Assembly: GCA_051879315.1 (NCBI GenBank)
Contig: JBJELW010000065.1
Span: 1 to 64,000, forward strand
Source: Roseburia_C sp051879315
GTDB lineage: Bacteria > Bacillota > Clostridia > Lachnospirales > Lachnospiraceae
DNA length: 64,000 nt
Reading direction: 5' to 3'
Positions 17,120 to 26,694 of this stretch are shown here, in pieces. The notes beneath the pieces are model-generated. The model was not told the DNA's origin. It worked only from the letters and a program-made list of their open reading frames with translations, and did no database searches. Numbering within the stretch: the stretch's first letter is position 1; the number at the start of each line of letters is the position of its first letter. The translations under genes were made by a program, and so were the position numbers.

Positions 17120-18400
17120 ATGAAAAAAAGTTTGAAGTTTAAAATGTTGATGTTGACGGTTCTTCCGTTACTATTTCTGGCGGTGGTAATGCTGCTGGTG
17201 AGTTACAGCTGTTTTCGAAACACCATGGTGGAGGAAGCCAGAGTGGATATGCGAAACCAGTGTCAGCTTCTGACGCAGATGTTTGAACGGATGTATCCGG
17301 GAGAATACAGCATCGAGGTGTTGAATGAGGATAATTATCGCCTGTACAAGGGTGATTATGATATTACCTCCTCAGAGGATCTGCTGGACAACCTGAAAGA
17401 GGCATACGGCGATGAACTTACCATTTACTGTCGGGACACCAGTGTGCTCACCACCATGACGGATGATACGGGAAACCGCGCCCTGTTGGGAAAAGTCTCT
17501 CCCATTGTCTCTACGGAGGTGTTGGATCAGGAGGAAGAACGGTTCTATTCGGATGTGACTCTGGAGGGGGAAAAGTATTTTGCTTATTACCTGCCCATCC
17601 TGTGGGAGGACGGCACCTGTTTTGGTATGTTTGCGGTGTACCGCTCCGCAGCTTCCCTGCAGCAAAGCGTGTATCGTGCCCTGTTGCCCGTGGCGTTGGT
17701 GTACCTTTTTGCCACAGTGTTGATCGGGTTGATAAGCATCAGCTATTCCCAGCAGATCGTAGCCCGTATCCGGGGGATGCAACGCTTTTTAGGAGCATTG
17801 TCCAAAGGGAAATTCGATGGGGAGCTGCCCCCAAAATATCTTCAGCCGGAGGATGAACTGTCGGAGCTTGGCCGGAGCAGTCTTTTGATGCAGGATTCAC
17901 TTCGCAGGCTGGTGGAGTGTGATGCGTTGACGGAGCTGAACAATCGCCGGTATGGGGATAATCGCCTGAAAAAGCTGTTGGACGATGCCGGTGTTCACGG
18001 AGCCGACTGTTGTGTGGCTATCGGGGATATTGATTTCTTTAAGAAAGTAAATGATACCTATGGACATGACGCGGGGGATGAAGTGTTGCGTCAGGTGTCC
18101 AGAGTCCTGAAAAAACATATGGCAGGAAAAGGGTTTGTGGCTCGTTGGGGCGGGGAGGAATTCCTGTTTGTATTTGAGAGACAGGAACTGTCACAGGCAG
18201 AGCAGATACTGTGGGATATGTTGGGAGAAATCCGGGAAATGATCGTTGAAAGCGGTGGAAAGGAGATTCGGGTCACCATGAGCTATGGTGTCACCAGGGC
18301 ATGGAAAAATGCTACTGCCGATGAACTTTTAAAGAAGGCGGATGAGCATCTGTATGTGGCAAAATCTACCGGCCGTAATCAGGTGGTCAGTAGAGATTGA
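17120..18400 (+). CDS. Membrane diguanylate cyclase (GGDEF)
   Basis: A 426-residue membrane signalling protein. One helix at residues 8-30, an extracellular sensor of about 155 residues, a second helix at about 188-210, a HAMP-like stretch (SYSQQIVARIRGM), then a GGDEF domain from about 255. The catalytic motif is GGEEF (ARWGGEEFLF) with DIDFFKKVNDTYGHDAGDE before it, so cyclic-di-GMP synthesis is expected. I see no RxxD inhibitory site just upstream of the motif, so product inhibition may be weak. It is the last gene of the nfo operon. Confidence 0.88.
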   Translation: MKKSLKFKMLMLTVLPLLFLAVVMLLVSYSCFRNTMVEEARVDMRNQCQLLTQMFERMYPGEYSIEVLNEDNYRLYKGDYDITSSEDLLDNLKEAYGDELTIYCRDTSVLTTMTDDTGNRALLGKVSPIVSTEVLDQEEERFYSDVTLEGEKYFAYYLPILWEDGTCFGMFAVYRSAASLQQSVYRALLPVALVYLFATVLIGLISISYSQQIVARIRGMQRFLGALSKGKFDGELPPKYLQPEDELSELGRSSLLMQDSLRRLVECDALTELNNRRYGDNRLKKLLDDAGVHGADCCVAIGDIDFFKKVNDTYGHDAGDEVLRQVSRVLKKHMAGKGFVARWGGEEFLFVFERQELSQAEQILWDMLGEIREMIVESGGKEIRVTMSYGVTRAWKNATADELLKKADEHLYVAKSTGRNQVVSRD

Positions 18401-18429
18401 TTTTTTAGAAAAAATTTAGAATTGTTTTC

Positions 18430-18457
18430 TTGACTCATCCTTGTGGCATGATAAAAT
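18430..18457 (+). promoter_or_regulatory. Promoter of the ABC exporter operon
   Basis: TTGACT (18430-18435), a 16-base spacer and TAAAAT (18452-18457), about 60 bases before the GTG start at 18516. Confidence 0.65.
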
Positions 18458-18515
18458 AGAAAATTAAGTCTATGTATGTAAATTGATATTTCACCACAGA
18501 TGAGGGAGGAACATC

Positions 18516-20837
18516 GTGAAACAGATTTTAAAAAATATGATTCCTTATTGGAAATCATTGCTATTGATTATTTTACTTCTGATCGTTCAGGCCGGCTGTG
18601 ATCTGGCATTGCCCACCTACACTTCCGATATTATCGATGTGGGAATTCAGAACGGCGGTGTGGAGCATATCCTTCCGGAGAAGATTACAGCCCAGGAGTA
18701 TGGGGAAGCGCAGATTTTCATGACAGAGGAAGAGCGCAGCTGTATGGATGCGTTGTATGACCGGAGCGGGGAAATCTACACCCTGCAGGAAGCGGATGAG
18801 GAGACGCTGGACGAAGCAGACGAGACATTGCTTACTTCCATCGTGCTGACATATCAGCTGGGACATATGGAGGAGAGTCAGTTCAAGGAGACTGTGGCAG
18901 GCTCTATGGCTGAAAACGAAGCTACCGCAGCCTATGCAGATCAGGTAAAGGATATGTCCTTAGAAGAAATCGAAGAACTGCTGCATATGGACATTTCATC
19001 TTTTGAGGCGGAGGACGAAAACGGAGAGACTTCCACTTACGTAGACATGCGTCCTATTATGCAGGCCATGATCACCTCCGGACAGATTGATGAAAATATG
19101 TTGGACACTGCCAGGAATCAGATGGATGAGGCCATTTCTTCCGTGGGAAGTGACACTTTAAAATCCATGGGAATTCAGTATACTGTGTCCTGCAATGAGG
19201 CGGCCGGTGTGGACGTGGATGAAGTTCAGATGTCTTATCTGTGGGGTATGGCGGGCAAGATGGCCCTTTTTGCAGTGGTGATGATGCTGACATCTATCCT
19301 GGTATCGTTCTTTGCCTCCAGAGTGGGCGCAGGGATTGGCCGGGATTTAAGACAGAAAGTGTTTAGAAGAGTCATCAGCTATTCCAACGCAGAACTGGAG
19401 AAGTTCTCCACCGCATCCCTGATTACCAGAGCTACCAACGATGTACAGCAGATTCAGATGGTATCCACAGTGATGCTTCGGATGGTGATGTATGCTCCTA
19501 TCATGGGCATTGGTGGTATCATTTGCGTGGCAAGGACCGGAGCAGGCATGGGATGGATCATTGCGCTGGCGGTCCTGGTTTTGGTTGGGTTTGTTATGGT
19601 ATTGGTTGCAGTGGCCATGCCCAAGTTTAAGATCATGCAGAAGATGGTGGATGCACTGAATCTGGTTTCCAGAGAAATTCTTACCGGCTTATCTGTAATC
19701 CGTGCCTTTGGACGGGAAAAGACAGAGGAGCAGAGATTTGACAAAGCGAATGTAGATTTGAAAAAGACACAGCTTTTTACCAACCGGGTCATGACATTTA
19801 TGATGCCGGGTATGATGATGATCATGAACTGTATCGTGGTTCTGATCACATGGGTATCGGCAAAGCATATCGATGCGGGAACCCTGCAGGTAGGAGCAAT
19901 GACGGCGTTTATTACATATACCATGCAGATCGTCATTTCATTCCTGATGCTGACGGCCATGTCTATTATGCTGCCCAGAGCAGGAGTGGCTGCGGATCGT
20001 ATTCAGGAAGTGATTGATACGGAACCCACTGTTCGGGATAAAGAGGATCCGGTTGCGTTGGAGGATAGCAAGGGAGTGGTTCGGTTTGAACATGTAAGCT
20101 TCCGTTATCCGGGGGCTGATGAGGATGTGTTACACGATATAAGTTTCACGGCGGAGCCGGGAAAAGTCACCGCCATCATCGGCAGTACCGGCGCCGGTAA
20201 GAGTACTCTGGTGAATCTGATTCCCCGGTTCTATGATGTGACAGAGGGAAGTATCACCATAGATGGAGTGGATTTGCGGGATATGCGGAAAAAGGATCTG
20301 CGGGCCCTGATCGGTCTGGTGCCCCAGAAGGGCATTCTTTTCTCCGGAACCATTGCAAGCAATCTTCGTTTCGGCAGGGAAGAGGCCACGGATGAGGAAA
20401 TCCGCGAGGCGGCAAGAATTGCCCAGGCCAGCGATTTTATAGAGGAAAAGAGGAAAAAGTACGACAGCCATATTGCCCAGGGAGGCACAAATGTGTCCGG
20501 TGGACAGAAACAGCGTCTGTCCATCGCCCGGGCCATTGCAAAAAGGCCGAAAGTATTCCTGTTTGACGATAGTTTTTCTGCACTGGATATGAAGACGGAT
20601 GCAGCACTGCGGAAGGCACTGGCAGAGTGCGTGGCAGACAGTACGGAGATCATTGTGGCACAGCGTATCAGTACCATTCTCCATGCAGACCAGATCATTG
20701 TTCTGGATGAGGGGCGTGTGGCAGGGCTGGGTACTCATGAGCAGCTGCTGAAGGAATGTGAAGTGTACAGGCAGATTGCAATGTCTCAGTTGTCGGCATC
20801 GGAACTTGGCTTTAAAGACGGAAACGAGGAGGTGTAG
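18516..20837 (+). CDS. Heterodimeric ABC exporter, subunit with degenerate ATP site and extracellular insert
   Basis: A 773-residue fused permease-ATPase. Between helix 1 (about 14-35) and helix 2 (about 245-265) lies an acidic extracellular insert of about 200 residues, as in BmrC-like subunits. The ATPase has Walker A GSTGAGKST and signature NVSGGQKQR, but Walker B ends FLFDDSFSALD, with Asp where the catalytic Glu should be. It therefore contributes the degenerate site of a TM287/288-type heterodimer. Start is GTG with GAGGGAGGA upstream. The partner follows three bases later. Substrates are probably drugs or lipids or peptides; unknown. Confidence 0.92.
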   Translation: MKQILKNMIPYWKSLLLIILLLIVQAGCDLALPTYTSDIIDVGIQNGGVEHILPEKITAQEYGEAQIFMTEEERSCMDALYDRSGEIYTLQEADEETLDEADETLLTSIVLTYQLGHMEESQFKETVAGSMAENEATAAYADQVKDMSLEEIEELLHMDISSFEAEDENGETSTYVDMRPIMQAMITSGQIDENMLDTARNQMDEAISSVGSDTLKSMGIQYTVSCNEAAGVDVDEVQMSYLWGMAGKMALFAVVMMLTSILVSFFASRVGAGIGRDLRQKVFRRVISYSNAELEKFSTASLITRATNDVQQIQMVSTVMLRMVMYAPIMGIGGIICVARTGAGMGWIIALAVLVLVGFVMVLVAVAMPKFKIMQKMVDALNLVSREILTGLSVIRAFGREKTEEQRFDKANVDLKKTQLFTNRVMTFMMPGMMMIMNCIVVLITWVSAKHIDAGTLQVGAMTAFITYTMQIVISFLMLTAMSIMLPRAGVAADRIQEVIDTEPTVRDKEDPVALEDSKGVVRFEHVSFRYPGADEDVLHDISFTAEPGKVTAIIGSTGAGKSTLVNLIPRFYDVTEGSITIDGVDLRDMRKKDLRALIGLVPQKGILFSGTIASNLRFGREEATDEEIREAARIAQASDFIEEKRKKYDSHIAQGGTNVSGGQKQRLSIARAIAKRPKVFLFDDSFSALDMKTDAALRKALAECVADSTEIIVAQRISTILHADQIIVLDEGRVAGLGTHEQLLKECEVYRQIAMSQLSASELGFKDGNEEV

Positions 20838-20840
20838 GCC

Positions 20841-22703
20841 ATGAGTGAAGAGATGAAAAGAAACAGCTCCGCAGGAAAAGGTCCCTTCGGGAAAGGCCCC
20901 ATGGGAGGCGGCCACGGAGCCGGTACCGGTGAAAAAGCGAAAAATTTTAAAGGATCCATCAAAAAGTTGCTGGCCTATATCGGCAGCTACAAGATACCGG
21001 TGATCGTGGTCATGATATTTGCAGTGGCTTCCACCGTATTTAACGTGCTGGGACCGAAAGTAATGGGCAAGGCCACCACGGTTCTGTCAGAAGGCCTGAT
21101 GAATAAAATGCAGGGAATCGGCGGAATCGATTTTTCCCGCATTGGAATAATTCTTTTGTGGACATTGGGTCTGTATCTGTGCAGTGCAATTTTTACATTT
21201 ATTCAGGGCTGGATCATGAGCGGTATCACACAGAAGTTGTGTTACCGTATGCGGAAAGAGATTGCAGAGAAGATCAACCGCATGCCCATGAAATATTTTG
21301 AGGAGCGCACCTATGGAGAGGTGTTGTCCCGCATTACCAATGATGTGGACACACTGGGTACCGGTTTAAATCAGAGTATTACGCAGATCATTACGTCCAT
21401 TACCACTATGGTGGGTGTGTTGGTGATGATGCTGTCCATCTCTCCCCTGATGACGTTGATCGCTCTGGTGATTCTTCCGGTTTCACTGATGCTGATGGCT
21501 TTCGTGGTAAAGTTTTCCCAAAAGCACTTCCGCACCCAACAGAAGTATCTGGGAATTATCAACGGCCAGGTGGAGGAGAGCTTTGCCGGGCAGATGGTGA
21601 TCAAAGCGTTCAACAAGGAACAGGATACGATTCGGAACTTTAATGATACCAATGACGTGCTGTATCAGTCAGCATGGAAATCCCAGTTTTTGTCCGGCCT
21701 GATGCATCCCATCATGGTGTTTGTGGGAAACCTGGGATATGTGGGAGTGGCCATTTCCGGTGCGGTACTGGCTATCCGCAGCACCATCGGAATCGGAGAT
21801 ATCCAGGCATTCATCCAGTATGTAAGGAATTTTACCCAGCCTATTCAGCAGATGGCCCAGATCATCAATCAGGTGCAGTCCATGGCCGCTGCTGCGGAGC
21901 GGGTATTTGAATTCCTTGACGAGAACGAGGAGGATCAGTTGGCAGAGAACCCGGTACATTTAGAGCATGCACAGGGTCGTGTGGAATTTGATCATGTACA
22001 GTTTGGGTATGTGCCGGATCAGACCATCATCAAAGATTTTTCTGCCGTGGTGGAGCCGGGACAGAAGATTGCCATCGTTGGTCCCACCGGAGCAGGAAAA
22101 ACCACTATGGTGAAACTGCTGATGCGTTTTTATGATGTGAATCAGGGGGCAATCCGCTTAGACGGTCATGATATCCGGGATTTCAACCGGCATGATCTGC
22201 GGGATAACTTTGGAATGGTATTGCAGGATACCTGGTTGTTCAAGGGAACCATTATGGAAAATATCCGTTACGGCAGACAGGAGGCCACGGATGAGGAAGT
22301 GATCGCCGCTGCAAAGGCGGCCCACGCGGATCACTTCATCCGCACACTGCCGGGAGGCTATCAGATGGAGCTGAACGAGGAGGCATCCAATGTTTCCCAG
22401 GGACAGAAACAGCTGTTAACCATCGCTCGTGCAATTCTGGCAAACAATCCGGTGCTGATCTTGGACGAGGCCACTTCTTCCGTGGATACCAGAACGGAGG
22501 AACGGATTCAGAAAGCTATGGACAATCTCATGAAGGGGAGAACCAGTTTTGTCATTGCCCATCGACTGTCCACCATCCGGGATGCAGATCTGATTCTGGT
22601 CATGAAGGACGGCGACATTATAGAGCAGGGCAATCACAACCAGTTACTGGCGCAACAGGGATTTTATGCAGAATTGTATAATTCCCAGTTTGCTCAGGGC
22701 TAG
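20841..22703 (+). CDS. Heterodimeric ABC exporter, catalytic subunit
   Basis: A 620-residue fused permease-ATPase and partner of the preceding gene. It starts with a Gly/Lys-rich cytosolic tail (GKGPFGKGPMGGGHGAG), then six helices and an ATPase with Walker A GPTGAGKTT, intact Walker B LILDEATSSVD and switch histidine in IAHRL. Its signature is NVSQGQKQL, the Gln-substituted form that pairs with the partner's defective Walker B, as in TM288. The pair therefore has one active and one degenerate site. Start ATG has GGAGGTG upstream. Confidence 0.92.
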   Translation: MSEEMKRNSSAGKGPFGKGPMGGGHGAGTGEKAKNFKGSIKKLLAYIGSYKIPVIVVMIFAVASTVFNVLGPKVMGKATTVLSEGLMNKMQGIGGIDFSRIGIILLWTLGLYLCSAIFTFIQGWIMSGITQKLCYRMRKEIAEKINRMPMKYFEERTYGEVLSRITNDVDTLGTGLNQSITQIITSITTMVGVLVMMLSISPLMTLIALVILPVSLMLMAFVVKFSQKHFRTQQKYLGIINGQVEESFAGQMVIKAFNKEQDTIRNFNDTNDVLYQSAWKSQFLSGLMHPIMVFVGNLGYVGVAISGAVLAIRSTIGIGDIQAFIQYVRNFTQPIQQMAQIINQVQSMAAAAERVFEFLDENEEDQLAENPVHLEHAQGRVEFDHVQFGYVPDQTIIKDFSAVVEPGQKIAIVGPTGAGKTTMVKLLMRFYDVNQGAIRLDGHDIRDFNRHDLRDNFGMVLQDTWLFKGTIMENIRYGRQEATDEEVIAAAKAAHADHFIRTLPGGYQMELNEEASNVSQGQKQLLTIARAILANNPVLILDEATSSVDTRTEERIQKAMDNLMKGRTSFVIAHRLSTIRDADLILVMKDGDIIEQGNHNQLLAQQGFYAELYNSQFAQG

Positions 22704-22755
22704 CAGCATGGTTGGAGTTAACGCCTGAATAACGAGGAAAAACGAGGAATGACAC

Positions 22756-24087
22756 ATGAATGACAAACAGGATTTTACCGTTGGAAGTATACCGAAGAAA
22801 ATGATACAGTTTATGTTTCCCATACTGGGAGCACTGATCCTGCAGGCGATGTATTCTGCAGTGGATCTGGTGGTGGTAGGAAAGTTTGGCACAACGGCAG
22901 GCATTTCCGGTGTATCCACCGGCAGCAGTATTATGAATATGCTGACCTTTACCCTGTGCGGCCTCACCACCGGTGTGACCGTGCTGATCGGACAGTATAT
23001 GGGGGAGGGTAAACACGAGAGGATTGGCCGCGTGGTGGGCGGTGCCATCTGCTTTTTTGCAGTGATCGGAGTGGTAATGACTGTAATTCTGGTATTTTTT
23101 GCCAAACCCATTGCCGTGCTGATGCAGGCACCAGAGGAAGCGGTGGATCTTACGGCACAATATCTCAGAATCTGCGGCGCGGGATTTATTTTTGTTGTGT
23201 TCTACAATTTTATCAGCAGTATTTTCCGGGGACTGGGAGATTCTAAGATGCCCCTGGTCTTTGTATCTATTGCCTGTGTGGCCAATGTGGCAGGTGATCT
23301 GATCCTGGTGGCAGGATTCCATATGAATGTGGCCGGAGCAGCCATTGCTACGGTGGGGGCTCAGGCCATCAGCGTATTATTGTCGTTGATTATCATTATG
23401 AAAAGAAAACTGCCCTTCACCCTGAAACGGGAATATCTGTGCTTCTCTTCGGAGGTCAGACGGTTCGTGCAGGTGGGTGCACCATTGGCGCTGCAGGAGT
23501 TCCTTACCAACATGACATTTCTGGCTTTGTGTGCCTTCATCAACCGAATGGGGCTGGATGCATCATCCGGCTATGGAGTTGCCCAGAGAATACAGGCATT
23601 TATCATGTTGATTCCGTCTTCCATCATGCAATCCATGTCATCCTTTGTGGCGCAGAATGTGGGCGCAGGAAAGGAAGACCGCGCTAAGAGTGCCATGAAA
23701 TGCGGTATGGTGATCGGAGCGGTAATCGGAGTGGTCATTTTCTATGTGGCGTTCTTCCATGGGGATCTGCTGGCCACCATCTTTACCAATGATCAGGCCG
23801 TGGTGGCGAAGGCCTTTGAGTTCCTGCGGGGAATTGCGTTGGAGGCTATCGTGACCTCTGTGCTGTTTAGCTATATGGGATATTTCAATGGACATTCCTG
23901 GTCATTGTTTGTAATGCTGCAGGGGCTGGCCCAGTCCTTCTTTATACGGTTGCCCATGTCCTATTTCATGAGCATCCGGCCAGGGGCCACGCTGACAGGC
24001 GTGGGGCTTGCGGCACCCACAGCCACTATGTTTGGAATCATACTTTGTACGATATATTATATATGCAAGAGAAAGCAATGCATGTAG
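22756..24087 (+). CDS. MATE-family efflux transporter
   Basis: A 443-residue protein with 12 predicted membrane helices in two homologous halves. It matches the NorM/DinF-like MATE family: the start FTVGSIPKKMIQFMFPILGA, then a first-half LVVVGKFGTTAGISGVS and a second-half APLALQEFLTNMTFLAL. Such pumps expel cationic drugs or metabolites using sodium or proton gradients. It lies 52 bases after the ABC exporter with AACGAGGAA upstream and may be co-transcribed, so the region is an efflux cluster. Substrate unknown. Confidence 0.92.
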   Translation: MNDKQDFTVGSIPKKMIQFMFPILGALILQAMYSAVDLVVVGKFGTTAGISGVSTGSSIMNMLTFTLCGLTTGVTVLIGQYMGEGKHERIGRVVGGAICFFAVIGVVMTVILVFFAKPIAVLMQAPEEAVDLTAQYLRICGAGFIFVVFYNFISSIFRGLGDSKMPLVFVSIACVANVAGDLILVAGFHMNVAGAAIATVGAQAISVLLSLIIIMKRKLPFTLKREYLCFSSEVRRFVQVGAPLALQEFLTNMTFLALCAFINRMGLDASSGYGVAQRIQAFIMLIPSSIMQSMSSFVAQNVGAGKEDRAKSAMKCGMVIGAVIGVVIFYVAFFHGDLLATIFTNDQAVVAKAFEFLRGIALEAIVTSVLFSYMGYFNGHSWSLFVMLQGLAQSFFIRLPMSYFMSIRPGATLTGVGLAAPTATMFGIILCTIYYICKRKQCM

Positions 24088-24121
24088 GTGACACCTCGTG
24101 TCAAGAGAGAGGAGGAAGAAA

Positions 24122-24652
24122 ATGGAAAAATGGGATTTGTTTACGAAGGAGCGTCAGTGTACCGGCAGGACAATGGTGCGGGGCGAAGCAGTGCCGGAAG
24201 GTCTTTACCGCATGGTGGTCCATGTGTGCATTTTCAACAGTAAAGGTGAGATGTTGATCCAGCAGAGACAGGTGGATAAAAAAGGCTGGGCAAATCTGTG
24301 GGATCTCAGTGTGGGCGGTCATTCCCTGGCAGGTGAAAACAGCTGTGAGGCGGCCATGCGCGAGGTGGCAGAGGAGATCGGTCTGGAGTTGTCATTAGAA
24401 CAGAAACGACCGGCACTCACCATTGACTTCGCCGATGGATTCGATGATATATACACGCTGGTGTCCGATGTGGACCTCGCATCGCTGACTTTGCAGCAGG
24501 AGGAAGTGCAGGCGGTGAAATGGGCAACCTTGGATGAGATCACCGGAATGATTGATGAAGGCACATTTATCCCTTACCATAAGAGTCTCATTGAGCTTTT
24601 GTTTTTCCTGAGCACCCACAGTGACGCCCATACCAGACCGGACCAGAAATAG
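24122..24652 (+). CDS. NUDIX hydrolase, IDI-like subgroup
   Basis: A 176-residue protein with a full NUDIX box (GGHSLAGE then REVAEEIGL, residues about 60-82). The N-terminal MEKWDLFTKERQCTGRTMVRG and LIQQRQVDKKGWANLWDLS resemble isopentenyl-diphosphate isomerase-like NUDIX proteins, but general pyrophosphatase activity is more likely. It is a distant relative of the gene at 6464. The ATG at 24122 follows GAGGAGG at 6-base spacing; an in-frame start at 24098 lacks a site. Confidence 0.85.
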   Translation: MEKWDLFTKERQCTGRTMVRGEAVPEGLYRMVVHVCIFNSKGEMLIQQRQVDKKGWANLWDLSVGGHSLAGENSCEAAMREVAEEIGLELSLEQKRPALTIDFADGFDDIYTLVSDVDLASLTLQQEEVQAVKWATLDEITGMIDEGTFIPYHKSLIELLFFLSTHSDAHTRPDQK

Positions 24653-24669
24653 TTTAGCGAGGAAAGTTT

Positions 24670-25338
24670 ATGCAGTATCGTAAAATAAGAGAGGCCCGTT
24701 TTTGCAGCCGTCCCAACCGTTTTGTGGCAAAGGTAAAACTGGATGGAGCAGAGGAGACGGTGCATGTGAAAAATACCGGGAGATGCAGAGAACTGCTGTT
24801 GCCGGATTCCAGAGTGATTCTGGCGGAATCCGATAATCCGGATAGAAAAACGCGATATGATCTGATTGCAGTGTACAAAGAATCCTTGGGCTGGGTAAAC
24901 ATTGACAGTCAGGCACCCAATCATGTGGCGGCAGAGTGGCTGTCACAGCAGGAATTCACTTATGTAAAGCCGGAATACCGCTACGGAGATTCCCGGATCG
25001 ATTTTTATATGGAGCGGAGAGAAGAGAAATATCTGATGGAAGTGAAGGGCTGTACGCTGGAAGTGGATGGCATCGGTTATTTTCCGGATGCGCCCACAGA
25101 GCGCGGCGTGAAGCACTTACGGGAACTGACCCGTGCCATAGAACAAGGATACCATGCCATAGCAGCTTTTGTGGTACAGATGGAGGGGATCGAAGAGGTG
25201 CGGGCTAACGTGGAGATGCATCCGGCCTTTGGTGAGGCGTTAGATACAGCCAGAGAGGCCGGAGTTGAAATACTTGCCCTATGTTGTAAGGTGACACCGG
25301 ACAGCCTGGTGGTGGATCATGTTCAGAAATTATCATAA
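24670..25338 (+). CDS. sfsA: SfsA family nuclease-like protein
   Basis: A 222-residue protein with clear SfsA hallmarks: FVAKVKLDGAEETVHVKNTG near the start, GRCRELLLP, YRYGDSRIDFYME and EVKGCTLE (the PD-(D/E)XK-like EVK). SfsA was first named a sugar-fermentation stimulator in E. coli and has an OB fold plus nuclease-like domain; its physiological role is still unsure. It follows the NUDIX gene by 17 bases, with GCGAGGAAAG as ribosome site, and ends just before a terminator. Confidence 0.93.
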   Translation: MQYRKIREARFCSRPNRFVAKVKLDGAEETVHVKNTGRCRELLLPDSRVILAESDNPDRKTRYDLIAVYKESLGWVNIDSQAPNHVAAEWLSQQEFTYVKPEYRYGDSRIDFYMERREEKYLMEVKGCTLEVDGIGYFPDAPTERGVKHLRELTRAIEQGYHAIAAFVVQMEGIEEVRANVEMHPAFGEALDTAREAGVEILALCCKVTPDSLVVDHVQKLS

Positions 25339-25345
25339 AAAAAGA

Positions 25346-25373
25346 GGAGCCGGTGTTTCTACACCGGCTTTTC
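25346..25373 (+). terminator. Intrinsic terminator after sfsA
   Basis: AGCCGGTGT pairs perfectly with ACACCGGCT around TTCT, followed by TTTTC. Confidence 0.9.
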
Positions 25374-25644
25374 ATATGAAAAAGATTTAAGTATGAAAAT
25401 CGAAATTGGCGGGGAGGAACCTTGCAATAAATGCAAGGCTATGAAATAAAAAAGTTATCATCACTATGGTTTGAAGTATAGTGGGAGAATATGAAACGAG
25501 TATGTTTCAAATGTAAGAATGCTGTTAATAAAATATGAATAAATTGTTAACGAGCCAGGCGCTATCAACACTGTGAAATGAAATTGTACTGGAAAACATT
25601 TCCGTTATGTGTATAATAGAAACGGAGTGAGAAAGGAGTCTGAT
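25374..25644 (+). promoter_or_regulatory. Noncoding leader before the glycosyltransferase gene
   Basis: An AT-rich gap of about 270 bases. It contains a small stem-loop (CTTGCA-ATAAA-TGCAAG, 25421-25437) and a perfect TATAAT at 25612-25617, which is close to the start at 25645 and has no good -35 at 17 bases. I see no gene here. Confidence 0.4.
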
Positions 25645-26661
25645 ATGAAATTACTTAGTGTTGCCATACCCAGTTATAATTCTCAGGATTATCTGGAACA
25701 TTGCGTAGAGTCCCTTTTAGTCGGGGGAGAGGACGTGGAGATCTTGATCGTGGATGATGGATCGAAAGATGCTACGCCGGAAATTGCGGACCGCTACGAG
25801 AAGAAATATCCCACCATTGTGCGGGCCATTCATCAGGAAAACGGCGGACATGGAGCGGCAGTAAACACAGGGATTGCCCACGCCAGCGGACTGTACTTTA
25901 AGGTGGTGGACAGCGATGACTGGGTAGATCACGATAGTTATCTGCAGATTCTGGATAAGCTGCGGGAACTGGCCGGTGGAAAACGCACGCTGGATATGCT
26001 GATTAGCAACTTTGTGTACGAAAAGCAGGGGGCAAAACACAAAAAGGTGATGAAATACACCATGGAGTTCCCCAAAGAGGAATTGTTCGGCTGGGAAGAT
26101 GTACGTATGCTCCGCAAAGGGAAATACATACTGATGCATTCCGTAATCTATCGCACACAGCTGTTGCGGGAATGTGGATTGGAACTGCCCAGACATACGT
26201 TTTATGTGGACAATATCTTTGTGTACAATCCTTTGCCCTATGTGAAGACCATGTACTATATGGATGTGGATTTTTACCGCTACTTTATTGGCCGGGAAGA
26301 CCAGTCTGTAAACGAAAAGGTGATGATTGGGCGTATCGACCAGCAGATCAAGGTGAATAAGCTGATGATCGAACAGGTTGACTTATGGAAGATTTCTAAT
26401 AAGAAGCTTCGCAAGTATATGTTCAATTATCTTGAGATCATCACGGTGATTTCCACAGTATTGTGCCTGCGTTCCGGAACAGAGGAGAACCTGTTGAAAA
26501 AACGGGAGCTTTGGACATGGATTCGTGATAAGGATCTGCGTCTGTTCCATCGTCTCCGTCGGGGCATTTTGGGACAGTCCATGAACCTGCCGGGCAAGCA
26601 GGGACGAAAGATTTCCGTTGCGGCTTACAAAATTGCACAAAAAATAGTGGGATTTAATTAA
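25645..26661 (+). CDS. Glycosyltransferase family 2
   Basis: A 338-residue GT-A type enzyme. The nucleotide-sugar site appears as SVAIPSYNSQDYL, LIVDDGSKDAT (first Asp pair), then GGHGAAVNTG and the metal-binding VDSDDW. Such enzymes transfer sugars to envelope polysaccharide, lipid or protein. No membrane helix is seen. The ATG at 25645 follows AAAGGAG at 8-base spacing. There is no polysaccharide cluster nearby, so the acceptor is unknown. It is followed 33 bases later by an envelope lipoprotein gene. Confidence 0.9.
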   Translation: MKLLSVAIPSYNSQDYLEHCVESLLVGGEDVEILIVDDGSKDATPEIADRYEKKYPTIVRAIHQENGGHGAAVNTGIAHASGLYFKVVDSDDWVDHDSYLQILDKLRELAGGKRTLDMLISNFVYEKQGAKHKKVMKYTMEFPKEELFGWEDVRMLRKGKYILMHSVIYRTQLLRECGLELPRHTFYVDNIFVYNPLPYVKTMYYMDVDFYRYFIGREDQSVNEKVMIGRIDQQIKVNKLMIEQVDLWKISNKKLRKYMFNYLEIITVISTVLCLRSGTEENLLKKRELWTWIRDKDLRLFHRLRRGILGQSMNLPGKQGRKISVAAYKIAQKIVGFN

Positions 26662-26694
26662 AGGCCACCCACTGAAAAAGAAAGGGAGTTACAA

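Noticed and set aside
15498..18400. Histidine-synthesis link for the PHP phosphatase
   Set aside because: No other his gene is in reach and PHP enzymes have varied substrates, so only the general class is called.
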